Shown here piece by piece: positions 1-9,330 of a DNA stretch of 22,535 nt (the stretch's first letter is position 1; the number at the start of each line of letters is the position of its first letter). The translations under genes and the position numbers were made by a program. The notes under the pieces are model-generated. The model did not search any database, was not told the origin of the DNA, and worked only from the letters and a program-made list of their open reading frames with translations. Origin of the DNA: Stramenopiles sp. TOSAG23-2. Taxonomy: Eukaryota > Sar. The stretch spans positions 1 to 22,535 of the forward strand of contig LT649511.1 in NCBI GenBank assembly GCA_900128395.1, read 5' to 3'.

Positions 1-2
1 GT

Positions 3-3000
3 ACACACGATGCACCATCACCATTGAGTATTAAAGATGGTATGGATGATGATACGTTGGATGTTGTGAAAAAGCATGTGAAAAAAGATGTAAACATGTT
101 TAAACATGTGATGAATGAAAGGTACGGTGGGGTGCAAGCAGTATCTTCAATGAAAAAGCAATCAATAGGTTCTAAAGATGCTGAAAGAAAACGTATTACC
201 AACATGGTAAAAATACATCAAGCAAAAGAAGATGCAATGTTGAAATGGAACATGAAGCAATCCTTGATTCGTACAACGAATGATGTTTCTGCTAAATTAA
301 AAGCAGTACGTTTTGCAACTGCAGTGGTGGCCAAGTTAGATGCCAAGATATTGGCAGATCGTTTAGCAATGGAAGATTCATTGAGCAAAGCGAATGAAGT
401 TGGTATGCGCGATAATAATGAGGAAAGTAGTGATGTCGTTGTTGATGAATACAAACTTCAATCACGATTTGCAAAAATTGATTTGTTGAAATTGGAAAAA
501 GAGTTAAAAGTGAAAGAAGGTAAACGTAAGGAGTTGATGGGACTTTATATCGTGGCAGCCAAAAGGTTGTATGAATTGCGCAGGAATGTACCATCTTGGT
601 ATGTTTTAGTTAATGAAAAATTAAAGAGACCACATGGAATGGTATGGTTGCGAGATCATAAAGGTCCAATCATTACTGGGAAAAATATGATTGGTCATAT
701 TGGTACGGGTGGTACAGGTATGTCTTCCGGTATGTCGGGTATGTCGGGTATGACTGGTGTTGGTGGTGGATCTACTGGACCAACTGGTATGATTGGTGGT
801 GGAATTGCAATGACAGCATCAACAGGACCAACCGGGATGACGGCATCTACAGGTGCAACTGGTAGTTCAAATACGGGGGTAACAGGCGGTCGTTATGTTG
901 ATCCATACGATACCGATGAGGTGAATATCGGTGATGCACAGACTGGTGTAAGTGAAAATGGATATACTGATGTTGGTACTACTGGTGGTGCTACTGGCGT
1001 GATGGTTGATGGTGAAGATGGTACAGGTAGTAATACTGGTTCCAGTGGAAGTACAGGTGTAGTTGGAGGTACTGCTAGTACAACAGGTTCCAGTGGAAGT
1101 ACAGGTGCAACCGGCGGTTTAGCATCAACAGGTAGTGCAACTGGTCTTGGTGCTACTGCATCGACAGGTTCGTCATCCAGCAGTGGAAGTACTGGTGCAA
1201 CTGGTCTTGGTGCTACTGCATCAACCGGTATGGCATCATCAACGGGTCTTGGTGCTACTGCATCGACAGGTTCGTCATCCAGCAGTGGAAGTACTGGTGC
1301 AACTGGTCTTGGTGCTACTGCATCAACCGGTATGGCATCATCAACGGGTCTTGGTGCTACTGCATCGACAGGTTCGTCATCCAGCAGTGGAAGTACTGGT
1401 GCAACTGGCATTGGTGCAACTGCATCTACAGGACCAACAGGCATTGGTGCAACTGGTTTAATCACTGGTCTTGGTTCCAGTGGAAGTACAGGTGCAACTG
1501 GTCTTGCGCTGAAAAAAAGGTGGTTTAAGAAGAAGCGAAGAAGACGAAAGAAGTTGGTAGCCGGTGCAACGTTTGCTACGGGTAGTAGTACTGGAACTGC
1601 ATCGACGGGTACTACGGGTATTGCTGCTACGGCATCCACTGGTGCAACTAGTATGGCAGGCATTGGTGCAACTGCATTTAAAGGTGCAATAGCAACCAAG
1701 GTAAGCGGATCTACAAGTGCAAGTACTGGTGGCGCAACGTTTGGTACTGGAAGTACAGGTGCAAGTGGAAGTACTGGTGGCGCAACGTTTGGTACAGGAA
1801 GTACAGGTGCAAGTGGATCTACAGGTGCAAGTGGTATTAAAGGTGCAAGATCCACAGGTGCAAGCGGATCCACAGGTGCAAGTGGTATTAGCGGTGCAAG
1901 TGGTATTAGCGGTGCAAGTGGCGCAGAGCAATTAGCAATGAAAGCTATTGCATCCATTCCTGGTGCTTCGAGTAGTACGGGAAGTGCAAAAGTATTAAGT
2001 TTAATACTTCGCAAGATTGGCGGTAGTACCGAAACTGGTGCAGGTTCACCAATGGCGGCTCTTGTGAATGATATTAGTGCAACTGGTGCAAGTGGTTCTA
2101 CAGGTGCAAGTGGTTCTACAGGTGCTAGTGGATCTACAGGTGCAACAGGAAGTAGTTCAACTGGTAGTAGCCAAACTGGAAGTACAGGAAGTAGCACAGG
2201 TGCTACTGGCGGAAGTACAGGTACTACTGAACAACGTATTGCAAAGAAAGCGAAGGCGGATCTAATTGCGAAGGAGGAAGCAATCGGATCGGAAATGCAG
2301 AAGTTGGCGGTGTTGAGGGAAAAGGCAAAGGAGGAGGATACGCCGGAGTTGGAGGCTGCAGTAAGGCAGCAACAGACAAAGGTTAAGAACGACGAAGCAG
2401 CAATGCAACTAGATATCCAAAAAGTTGCAAAGGTACGTAAGCTTGCAGAGGAGCAAGGTGTATCGGAAGCTGAGTTTTTAGCTGCAACTTCGGGAACAGG
2501 TGCATCTGGCGCAACTGGAGGAAAAACTGGCGCGACTGGAGGAAAGACAGGCGCGACTGGAATTGGTTCTTTGGCGACGGCATCAACTGGATCAACTGGA
2601 TCAACTGGGCCATCTGCAACTGCATCGACAGGTCCATCTGCAACTGCATCAACTGGGCCAGCAGCAATAGCAAAAGAATTGGCTGAGGAGAAGAAGCTTC
2701 TATTAGCTGATAAATCGTTTGCTGGTCTTGGTAATTTAATACCAAAAGACACGTTGGCCGCGCCAACCAGTACAGGTGGTACTGGAAGTACTGGAAGTAC
2801 TGGAAGTGCGTCTGGTGCAAAAGCAGCGGTGGATAATATAGCAACGGCTATGTTGCACAAATTAGAAGCTTTGAAAGCTTCCGAAGGGGCAAAGGAAACC
2901 GCAAAGGCGAAAAAAGAAGTTGCTGCGGAAAAAGCGATGGCGGAGAAGGAAAAAGATCTTGCTCGTAAGGACGAGGAGAAGGCGGAGGAAGCTAGGGAGT

Positions 3001-5444
3001 TAGCTGAGCAATCTCCAACGAAGGAGAACGAGGAAGCAGCGGATAAAGCGGAGCAGAAAGCTTTGGAGGTGGAAGATAAAGCCACCTCCCTGAAAGCAAA
3101 AGCTGATGCGGCAAAAAAGAAGGAACTTGCCGTGGAAAAAGCAATGGCTACAGGAAGTAGTACAGGTGGGGCAAGTCCACTTAAAAAATTGCTGAGCTTG
3201 TTAAGTGCCTCCGCGACAGGGCCAAGTGCAGGTATGGCTACGAAATTCCTGAAGGAGGAAGAGAAAGCGACTGGCATTAGCGGTATTACCGGTATTAGTG
3301 GGGCGTCTGGTATTAGTGGGGCTTCTGGATTAAGTGGTGCATCTGGTATGTCAGGCATGACAGGTTCAGCGGAAACCGGTTTGGAGATGGATCCAAAGGT
3401 AATGGAAGCGAAAGCTAAAGTTACCAATGGAAAGAAAAAGTTGGAGGAACTTGAAAAGGTCTTGGATAAAGATCTACCATCTGAAGCTCGGGAGAAGTTG
3501 GAGCAGGAGAAGGAAGCTCTGAACCGGACAGTTGCAGAGGAGGAAGCTGAAGTCAACGTGACCAAAGCGAAGAGGAAGGCGGCAAAGGACGAAGATAAAC
3601 TTCGTCTTTTGAAGGATGCGGCTCGGAACGAGAGCAATCCTATTAAGAAAAAGCTGTTGCAGAAGATTGCTGCGCAACAGCAAAACTTAACCGACATTGC
3701 GGAAGCTGAAACCAAGAAGGTGGAAGCAGAAGACGCATTACGTAAACTAATGGCTGCGACGGGCGGTATTAGTAAGAAGTTGTTGATGGAACAACAATTG
3801 GCGGTAGTAAATGCAACGCAAGCATTGAATAAGACCGTCAAGGAGGAAAAACCAAAGGTGTTGGACTTGGATGGTAGGTCGGAAGTGGCAGTACTTCATC
3901 CAGATGAAGGCGGCCCAAAGTCTGGTGTTGAAGTGGTAAAACACTTCAAAAAAAGGGACATGGGGGAAATGGTGAATGTTTCGGTTGCAAAGGTAGATAC
4001 ATCGTTGCCTGCAAAACCACCGGTAAAGAAAGTGGTAGCACCGAAAAAAGCACCGTGCGTGGGGTGTAAAGTGGTGAACAAGACAACTCTTGCAGCGAAG
4101 TTGGCATTGACAAAGACCACCAATATGGCGGTCAAGCAAATGCAAGCGGTAACCAACCATGCGTTGGAAGCCGTTGGGCATATGTTTGACAATGCTGAAA
4201 CCGGTTTGGATTCCCGATGGGATGAAACTGGTATGGCGGAGACTGGTGCTTCGGAAACTGGTACGATTGGTGGTGTGATTGCGCTTGGCTCGGATGAAAC
4301 GGGTGCAAGCGAAGCTACAAGATCAACCGCATCGACAGCTTCAACTGGTGCAAGTGGATCGACGGGAAGTGGAACTGGATTGACTGGTGCTAGTGGATCG
4401 ACGGGAAGTGGTACTGGAATGACTGGTGCCAGTGGATCTACGTCTACGGGAAGCGCTACTGGTCCAAGTAAATTGGATGTGGCTTTAGAAAAAGCAACCA
4501 AAACATCGCGTGGTTCGGTACGTCGTGCTGCCGGCATGGATATATTAAAAAACATTCATACCGCAGCAGAAGCTGAAGCAACGAGTGCTGAAGATGAATT
4601 AAATGCTGTTCTTCTGAAGGAGAAGAAAGCACGGGATACGAAAGCAGCGGCAGCGCAAGGAAGGATAATTAAGAACTTGCTTGCATTGAAGAAGGTGCAA
4701 ATGGCGCAAGCGGCCTTGGAGAAGGCAAAGTTGGCGAATGCAACAACGGTTGCAAAACGCATTGTTGAGTTGGACAACAGTCTGAAACAACAAGTCTCTG
4801 ACGGGGAGAAGTCGTTGGCCTTTGCCAAAGAGAAGGGGCAAAAGGTAGGCACGGAAGATGAGAGGATAGTTGCCTCGTTGAAGCTACGTGAAACTAACGC
4901 CTCGCGTGTTTTAGTAGCTGCGGAAACGGCGGTAAATAAAAGCGCAACAAGTTACCTTGTGATGAAAAACGCGGTAAATGCAACGGAGAAAGAATTGGAA
5001 GCACTTTTAGGTGTTGACGGTACAGGTGGTACTGGTTTTAGCGGGTCAACAGGTATTTCAGGTGCAACTGGAACAGATGAAGTACGTGGACCAACTGGTG
5101 TACAGGAAAGTGGAGCAACATCTGCAACTGGTCCGAAACGTGATGCTGTTAGACGTGATGCTGTTAAACATGATGCTGTTAGCAGCGCAACAAGTGAACA
5201 AGATGCTGCAACTGGTAGTATTAGTGGTGCAAGTGGCGGAACGAGTGGAACTGGTGGAACTGGCGGAACAGGCGCAACTGGTAACGATATACCAGACAAT
5301 ATTGCACCAACCGGTGCTATTGAAGCAACAGCCGGTGCGCATTCAGCTACGGGCTTTTCAAAAGAGCATAGCCCATTATCGTTAACGGAACAACACCAAC
5401 GTATGGTGCTGATGGGAGGAGAAGGTGGTGGAAAAAAAAAATAA
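3..5444 (+). CDS. Giant collagen-like / coiled-coil mosaic protein, 5' partial
   Basis: The frame is open from the window edge to TAA at 5442-5444, over 1,800 residues with no intron needed. The first in-window ATG (42) is probably not the true start, because the frame continues upstream without a stop. The order is: a charged, helical, non-repetitive N-part (to about nt 690); Gly/Ser/Thr-rich stretches with GAT, GST, GAS and GIS triplets (about 700-1510, 1560-1930, 2080-2230, 2490-2670, 3270-3370, 4200-4470, 5015-5290); and Lys/Glu/Ala-rich segments predicted as coiled coils (about 2230-2490, 2820-3160, 3385-3870, 4470-5010). A polybasic block (KKRWFKKKRRRRKK, 1512-1553) interrupts the first Gly-rich part. 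The only two cysteines form CVGC (4056-4067). Triplets such as GAS-GST resemble collagen G-X-Y but almost lack proline. I infer a structural, perhaps extracellular or wall-associated protein. No family is recognised, and the N-terminus that would show a signal peptide is missing. Confidence 0.85.
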   Translation, partial: THDAPSPLSIKDGMDDDTLDVVKKHVKKDVNMFKHVMNERYGGVQAVSSMKKQSIGSKDAERKRITNMVKIHQAKEDAMLKWNMKQSLIRTTNDVSAKLKAVRFATAVVAKLDAKILADRLAMEDSLSKANEVGMRDNNEESSDVVVDEYKLQSRFAKIDLLKLEKELKVKEGKRKELMGLYIVAAKRLYELRRNVPSWYVLVNEKLKRPHGMVWLRDHKGPIITGKNMIGHIGTGGTGMSSGMSGMSGMTGVGGGSTGPTGMIGGGIAMTASTGPTGMTASTGATGSSNTGVTGGRYVDPYDTDEVNIGDAQTGVSENGYTDVGTTGGATGVMVDGEDGTGSNTGSSGSTGVVGGTASTTGSSGSTGATGGLASTGSATGLGATASTGSSSSSGSTGATGLGATASTGMASSTGLGATASTGSSSSSGSTGATGLGATASTGMASSTGLGATASTGSSSSSGSTGATGIGATASTGPTGIGATGLITGLGSSGSTGATGLALKKRWFKKKRRRRKKLVAGATFATGSSTGTASTGTTGIAATASTGATSMAGIGATAFKGAIATKVSGSTSASTGGATFGTGSTGASGSTGGATFGTGSTGASGSTGASGIKGARSTGASGSTGASGISGASGISGASGAEQLAMKAIASIPGASSSTGSAKVLSLILRKIGGSTETGAGSPMAALVNDISATGASGSTGASGSTGASGSTGATGSSSTGSSQTGSTGSSTGATGGSTGTTEQRIAKKAKADLIAKEEAIGSEMQKLAVLREKAKEEDTPELEAAVRQQQTKVKNDEAAMQLDIQKVAKVRKLAEEQGVSEAEFLAATSGTGASGATGGKTGATGGKTGATGIGSLATASTGSTGSTGPSATASTGPSATASTGPAAIAKELAEEKKLLLADKSFAGLGNLIPKDTLAAPTSTGGTGSTGSTGSASGAKAAVDNIATAMLHKLEALKASEGAKETAKAKKEVAAEKAMAEKEKDLARKDEEKAEEARELAEQSPTKENEEAADKAEQKALEVEDKATSLKAKADAAKKKELAVEKAMATGSSTGGASPLKKLLSLLSASATGPSAGMATKFLKEEEKATGISGITGISGASGISGASGLSGASGMSGMTGSAETGLEMDPKVMEAKAKVTNGKKKLEELEKVLDKDLPSEAREKLEQEKEALNRTVAEEEAEVNVTKAKRKAAKDEDKLRLLKDAARNESNPIKKKLLQKIAAQQQNLTDIAEAETKKVEAEDALRKLMAATGGISKKLLMEQQLAVVNATQALNKTVKEEKPKVLDLDGRSEVAVLHPDEGGPKSGVEVVKHFKKRDMGEMVNVSVAKVDTSLPAKPPVKKVVAPKKAPCVGCKVVNKTTLAAKLALTKTTNMAVKQMQAVTNHALEAVGHMFDNAETGLDSRWDETGMAETGASETGTIGGVIALGSDETGASEATRSTASTASTGASGSTGSGTGLTGASGSTGSGTGMTGASGSTSTGSATGPSKLDVALEKATKTSRGSVRRAAGMDILKNIHTAAEAEATSAEDELNAVLLKEKKARDTKAAAAQGRIIKNLLALKKVQMAQAALEKAKLANATTVAKRIVELDNSLKQQVSDGEKSLAFAKEKGQKVGTEDERIVASLKLRETNASRVLVAAETAVNKSATSYLVMKNAVNATEKELEALLGVDGTGGTGFSGSTGISGATGTDEVRGPTGVQESGATSATGPKRDAVRRDAVKHDAVSSATSEQDAATGSISGASGGTSGTGGTGGTGATGNDIPDNIAPTGAIEATAGAHSATGFSKEHSPLSLTEQHQRMVLMGGEGGGKKK
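1140..1434 (+). repeat. In-frame 102-bp tandem repeat (34 residues, about 2.8 copies)
   Basis: Copies are anchored at 1167, 1269 and 1371 by the same GGTTCGTCATCC segment, exactly 102 bp apart. Each encodes a 34-residue unit that itself holds two half-units sharing TGLGATASTG, one followed by SSSSSGSTGA and the other by MASS. The copies look nearly identical at the DNA level, so the expansion is recent and keeps the frame. Confidence 0.9.
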
Positions 5445-5803
5445 AAGAGCGTAAATTGAAATTTAAAATTTATTATAAAAAAATATATCAAGATATAAAT
5501 TTATTTAAAAATAATGATATATCATATCATATATGTGTATTATTTTAGAGGATATGATATTGTATTATATATATTGATATGGATACATATCATATATGTA
5601 CATCATACAAGTAAAATTATATCGATATATATATACTTTATACACACGAATTTATCGCACATATGTCATATATTAATATTCAAAATATTTTTACTTTTTA
5701 TTTATTAACCTACTACTCTGCTCTTCCCACTCTTTTTTTAATCTTCTTCTTTCTTTTGCATGTTTTTTTTTAGGGTTTTTGTTTGTAATGCTGTGTCCTT
5801 TAC

Positions 5804-6321
5804 CAAAGTTATAATAGTTTTACTTCCTCTCTTCCTCATGTGGTAAATAATAATGTTCAAGATACTCAATCTCGAGAATAAATATTCTATCCTATACTAT
5901 AGTGAAGCTAATGCATGTCAGCAAACTATCATAATATGATGACATACTCCAAAATTAAAATAAAAACAATATATATCTATCATAGAGAATATATTTAATA
6001 TAATATATAATACTCGTGTATATATATAATATATAGAGAGAGTGGGATAATGTATCATAAATTATGTGTGTTCAAAGTTATAATAGTTTTACTTCCTCTC
6101 TTCCTCATGTGGTAAATAATAATGTTCAATACTCAATCTCGAGAATAAATATTCTATCCTATTATAGTGAAGCTAATGCATGTCAGCAAACTAATACTCC
6201 AAAATTAAAATAAAAACAATATATCTAGAGAATATATTTAATACGATAATATATAATACTCGTGTATATATATATAATATATAGAGAGAGTGGGATAATG
6301 TATCATAAATTATGTGTGTTC
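5804..6321. repeat. Two-copy direct tandem duplication, about 269 and 249 bp
   Basis: Copy 1 (5804-6072) and copy 2 (6073-6321) both start CAAAGTTATAATAG and end ...TTATGTGTGTTC. They align along their whole length but differ by several small indels. Copy 1 carries extra bases near 5856, 5897, 5930-5945 and 5978-5984. Copy 2 has a CG insertion near 6244 and one extra TA in a short AT run. The duplication is therefore older than the perfect ones elsewhere in the window. Confidence 0.9.
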
Positions 6322-6578
6322 ATTTTTCTTTTTTATATAAATTAATTGACTCATCTTGCCTCACTCTCTCTTTTTCTTCTTCTTCTTTCTCATTTCAAGT
6401 CCATGTTGCGTTGTTGGTAATATAAAAAATTTAACTTTTTTAACTTGGTGAAATTTTTTTGTTTTTTTTTATTATAAAATAGCATATAAATAGCATTAAT
6501 AAATATTGTCGGAAAAAATAAAATAATGGAAAACAATATCATAACAAGTAATACCAGAATAACCATATGCGCATATCT

Positions 6579-6633
6579 AGCCTCAACAAAATCTATATCA
6601 TAATACACTCCACATCCACACAAACAAACAACG
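6579..6633. repeat. Dispersed 55-bp copy of the Trm7-upstream repeat
   Basis: This segment (AGCCTCAACAAAATC ... AAACAACG) is identical over 55 bases to the first part of each 132-bp unit at 6862-7125. Flanking sequence on both sides differs, so it is a separate partial copy about 280 bp upstream. Confidence 0.88.
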
Positions 6634-6861
6634 AGGATGTTACAAAAAATCGGATATTCTTAGTTTATTCATCAAAATAACTATTGGCTGTTTTTGGATT
6701 TTTTGTAATATCCAATACCTCTCTATCAAATATACATAAATTAGTATACTAAATTAGTACTTAAATTAAGTGCCATTTTGAAATCCTTCTCATTTACAAG
6801 GCATACGATACGCTTCACATTTCATCACACAAAAAGTTCTTTTTGCTACACACGCCTCCCT

Positions 6862-7125
6862 CAGCCTCAACAAAATCTATATCATAATACACTCCACATC
6901 CACACAAACAAACAACGGTGTAGAAAATCACACACACATACATCCACACACAAAACACCGGTCTATATATATATATATATATATACAAAATTACAGCCTC
7001 AACAAAATCTATATCATAATACACTCCACATCCACACAAACAAACAACGGTGTAGAAAATCACACACACATACATCCACACACAAAACACCGGTCTATAT
7101 ATATATATATATATATACAAAATTA
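6862..7125. repeat. Perfect 132-bp tandem duplication upstream of Trm7
   Basis: Copies 6862-6993 and 6994-7125 appear identical, including the length of the internal (TA)n run. The second copy ends 6 bp before the Trm7 ATG, so it duplicates the proximal 5' flank and probably core promoter or 5'UTR sequence. The unit is 44 codons long, which keeps the upstream frame open, but that frame has no ATG before 7132. Confidence 0.92.
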
Positions 7126-7131
7126 CACAAC

Positions 7132-7818
7132 ATGGGCCGCTTCTCCAAAGATAAACGTGATATATATTATAGAAAAGCAAAAGAAGTTGGTTTTCGTGCA
7201 CGTAGTGCATTTAAATTATTACAATTAAACGAACAATTCTCACTCTTTAACAACGTCATACGAGCTGTAGATTTATGTGCTGCACCTGGTTCATGGTCAC
7301 AAGTATTGAGTCGAGAATTAAAAAAGAATTGTGCATTATTGAATAATAATACCAATAATAATAATAATGTACAATTAATAGCAGTAGATCTGCAAGAAAT
7401 GGCACCTATATCTGGTGTACATTGTATCCAAGGTGATATAACATCATCCAAAACTGCGACGGAAATTGTATCGTATTTTAAAGGTGAACTAGCTGATTTA
7501 GTTGTATGCGATGGTGCGCCAGATGTTACTGGGTTGCATGATATAGATGAATATGTACAAGCGCAATTATTATTAGCTGCATTAAATATAACAACACACG
7601 TATTACGTCCAGGTGGTAATTTTGTCGCTAAAATTTTTCGTGGAAAAGATGTGACATTATTATTTTCACAATTAAAAGTATTTTTTAAACGTGTTTCTTG
7701 TTGTAAACCAAAAAGTAGTCGTAATTCAAGTTTAGAAGCATTTGTTGTATGTGAAGATTTTTCTCCACCAAATAATTTCAAACCATTAACGTTAACAAAT
7801 CCATTATTGGATTATCAT

Positions 7819-7853
<35 letters not shown>

Positions 7854-8226
7854 AAAGAAGAGAAAAAAAGACCATAAGACTAGAATGACAAAAAATAATG
7901 ATGATGATAATAATAATAACACAATACATGATGATGATGACGACGAATTAGTTGGTATAAATCGAATGATTGTTCCATTTATAGCATGTGGTGATTTAAA
8001 TGGTTTTGATTCAGATCAATCGTATCCATTAAACATTACAAATGATAATGATGGAAAACAAAAAGTATCATATCATGAAGCTGTACAACAACCAATTAAT
8101 CCACCATATCAAGAATATTTGAATTTAAAAGCAGGTAAAGCATCATTAGAAGTTACGTTACGTAGTAGTGTTGTTGATGATGATTGTAATACAGTTAGTA
8201 TTAAGAAGAAGAAAAGAAAAAAATGA
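7132..8226 (+). CDS. tRNA (cytidine/guanosine 2'-O) methyltransferase, Trm7/FTSJ1 family
   Basis: A protein of 364 residues. It opens with [18 protein letters not shown], typical of eukaryotic Trm7/FTSJ1. The SAM-binding motif [10 protein letters not shown] is at 46-55. The RrmJ-type catalytic tetrad is visible as K28 (RARSAFKLL), D127 (VVCDGAPD), K167 (NFVAKIFRG) and E202 ([10 protein letters not shown]). Trm7 methylates ribose at positions 32 and 34 of the tRNA anticodon loop with partner proteins (Trm732 and Trm734 in yeast). The C-terminal [10 protein letters not shown] and [10 protein letters not shown] segments match the conserved eukaryotic tail. Asn runs at 71-79 and 231-240, an Asp/Asn-rich stretch near 255-275 and a Lys-rich end make it longer than yeast or human forms. 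The start is the first in-frame ATG, with no Met codon in the long open frame upstream. It is intronless and ends in TGA. Confidence 0.95.
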
Positions 8227-8607
8227 AAATATATGGTGTACACAGGGGAAAGATTTTGTACTATGTGTGTAACATTGGTATTACATATATAATTAAATAT
8301 ATCAATATATGCATACACATCATACTTCTTGTACATTTAGTACTTAAAAAAAATAATTACGACGTAGTTTATATCATTGGAGAGAGAATAATTAAATGCA
8401 TCTGTTATATATGTATTAACTTTAAAATATGCATATCATACGTATTTTTTAATTTTTACTATTACCGTATATTTATGCATATATTTATCATTTATACATT
8501 AAATATATTAATATATATATATATATATATACGTATATTTTTATTTTTTATAATAATTTTACTCGTACGTACATTTGATATAAAAATTAATTTACTCACA
8601 AAAAGTG
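8227..8607. other. AT-rich 3' flank of Trm7
   Basis: Very AT-rich DNA with a (TA)n run near 8511-8531 and no coding signal. A 140-codon frame that overlaps the Trm7 stop is made almost only of Ile, Tyr, Leu and Phe codons, as expected by chance at this composition. Confidence 0.6.
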
Positions 8608-9250
8608 AAAACCGAATTCCGATACCCCTGACCCTAACTAACTAATCGTTTAAAACAAACTTGATGCACGCTTTTCAAATGAAACCTAAAAGGCATTAAC
8701 CGATTGGCTCCATTATATTTGTTGCAGAGATATCATGTTACGTTTTCTTTATTAATTAATTAAAAACCGAATTCCGATACCCCTAACCCTAACTAACTAT
8801 CGTTTAAAACAAACACGAGGCAGGCTTTTTTTTTTTTAGTGAAACCTAAAGGCATGACCGATTGGCTCCCATGAAATTGTTGCCAGAGATATCATGATAC
8901 GTTTTCTTTTTTAATTAATTAAAAACCGAATTCCGCTACCCCTAACCCTAACTAACTATCGTTTAAAACAAACATGGTGCAGGATTTTACCGAATTACGC
9001 TACCCATGTGACCCTAATTAACTTTCATTTAAACAAACATGGTGCAGGATTTTACTCCACAAACAATTAAAAACCGAATTACGCTACCCCTGACCCTAAC
9101 TAACTTTCGTTTAAACAAACACGGTGCAGGATATTACTCCACAAACACGGTGCAGGATTTTTAACCGAATTCCGCTACCCCTAACCCTAACTAACTATCG
9201 TTTAAAACAAACATGAGGCAGGCTTTTTTTCAATGAAACCTAAAGGCAAG
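8608..9250. repeat. Degenerate tandem array with interstitial telomere-like motifs
   Basis: Six unit starts share ACCGAATTMCGMTACCC followed by a CCCTAACCCTAACTAACT-like core, at 8611, 8766, 8925, 8989, 9073 and 9164. Spacing is 155, 159, 64, 84 and 91 bp: two full-length units, then shorter derivatives. Full units continue with GTTTAAAACAAAC, a GTGAAACCTAAAGGCAT-type block, GATTGGCTCC and GAGATATCATG, then TTAATTAATT. The short units have lost this tail and carry GGTGCAGGATTTTA instead. The last copy ends in the AAACCTAAAGGC block near 9245. The array lies between two convergent gene ends. Confidence 0.9.
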
Positions 9251-9330
9251 CTTTTCATATTACACGAACGTACTTCGTATATTATTTTATATCATTTAAT
9301 ATAAAATCATGCTAACAATTTGCTATTTTC

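Larger units (their letters stand above)
5445..7131. other. Intergenic region between the collagen-like gene and Trm7
   Basis: I see no gene in this 1.7 kb. It holds the AT-rich 3' flank of the collagen-like gene (an AATAAA overlaps its stop codon), a pyrimidine-rich stretch at 6322-6395, a long two-copy duplication (5804-6321), a 55-bp dispersed copy (6579-6633) and a perfect 132-bp duplication that runs up to the Trm7 start. Open frames here consist of AT-rich or repeat-derived translation with no coding character. Confidence 0.7.

Noticed and set aside
893-3841. A 982-codon minus-strand frame opposite the collagen-like gene
   Set aside because: It is a shadow of the repeats. The sense codons GGT, GCA, ACT and AGT rarely create stops in this antisense frame, and its translation is a Pro/Val/Ala/Asp mirror of Gly/Thr/Ser repeats.
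6778-7131. Upstream extension of the Trm7 frame
   Set aside because: The frame is open only because the 132-bp duplication is a multiple of three. It has no ATG, and its translation is repeat-derived His/Thr/Lys and Tyr-Ile runs. The family begins at [10 protein letters not shown].
7822-7851. Asn-codon microsatellite in Trm7 as evidence of an intron or frameshift
   Set aside because: The frame stays intact and conserved Trm7 tail motifs follow, so it is a coding low-complexity insert.
8223-8645. A 140-codon frame overlapping the Trm7 stop codon
   Set aside because: It is almost entirely Ile/Tyr/Leu/Phe/Lys as expected from AT-rich DNA, and its end lies in the repeat array.
8608-9250. CRISPR array or a true chromosome end
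   Set aside because: Units are degenerate, of unequal length and have no constant-length spacers. Normal genes lie on both sides, so it is neither a CRISPR array nor a terminal telomere.
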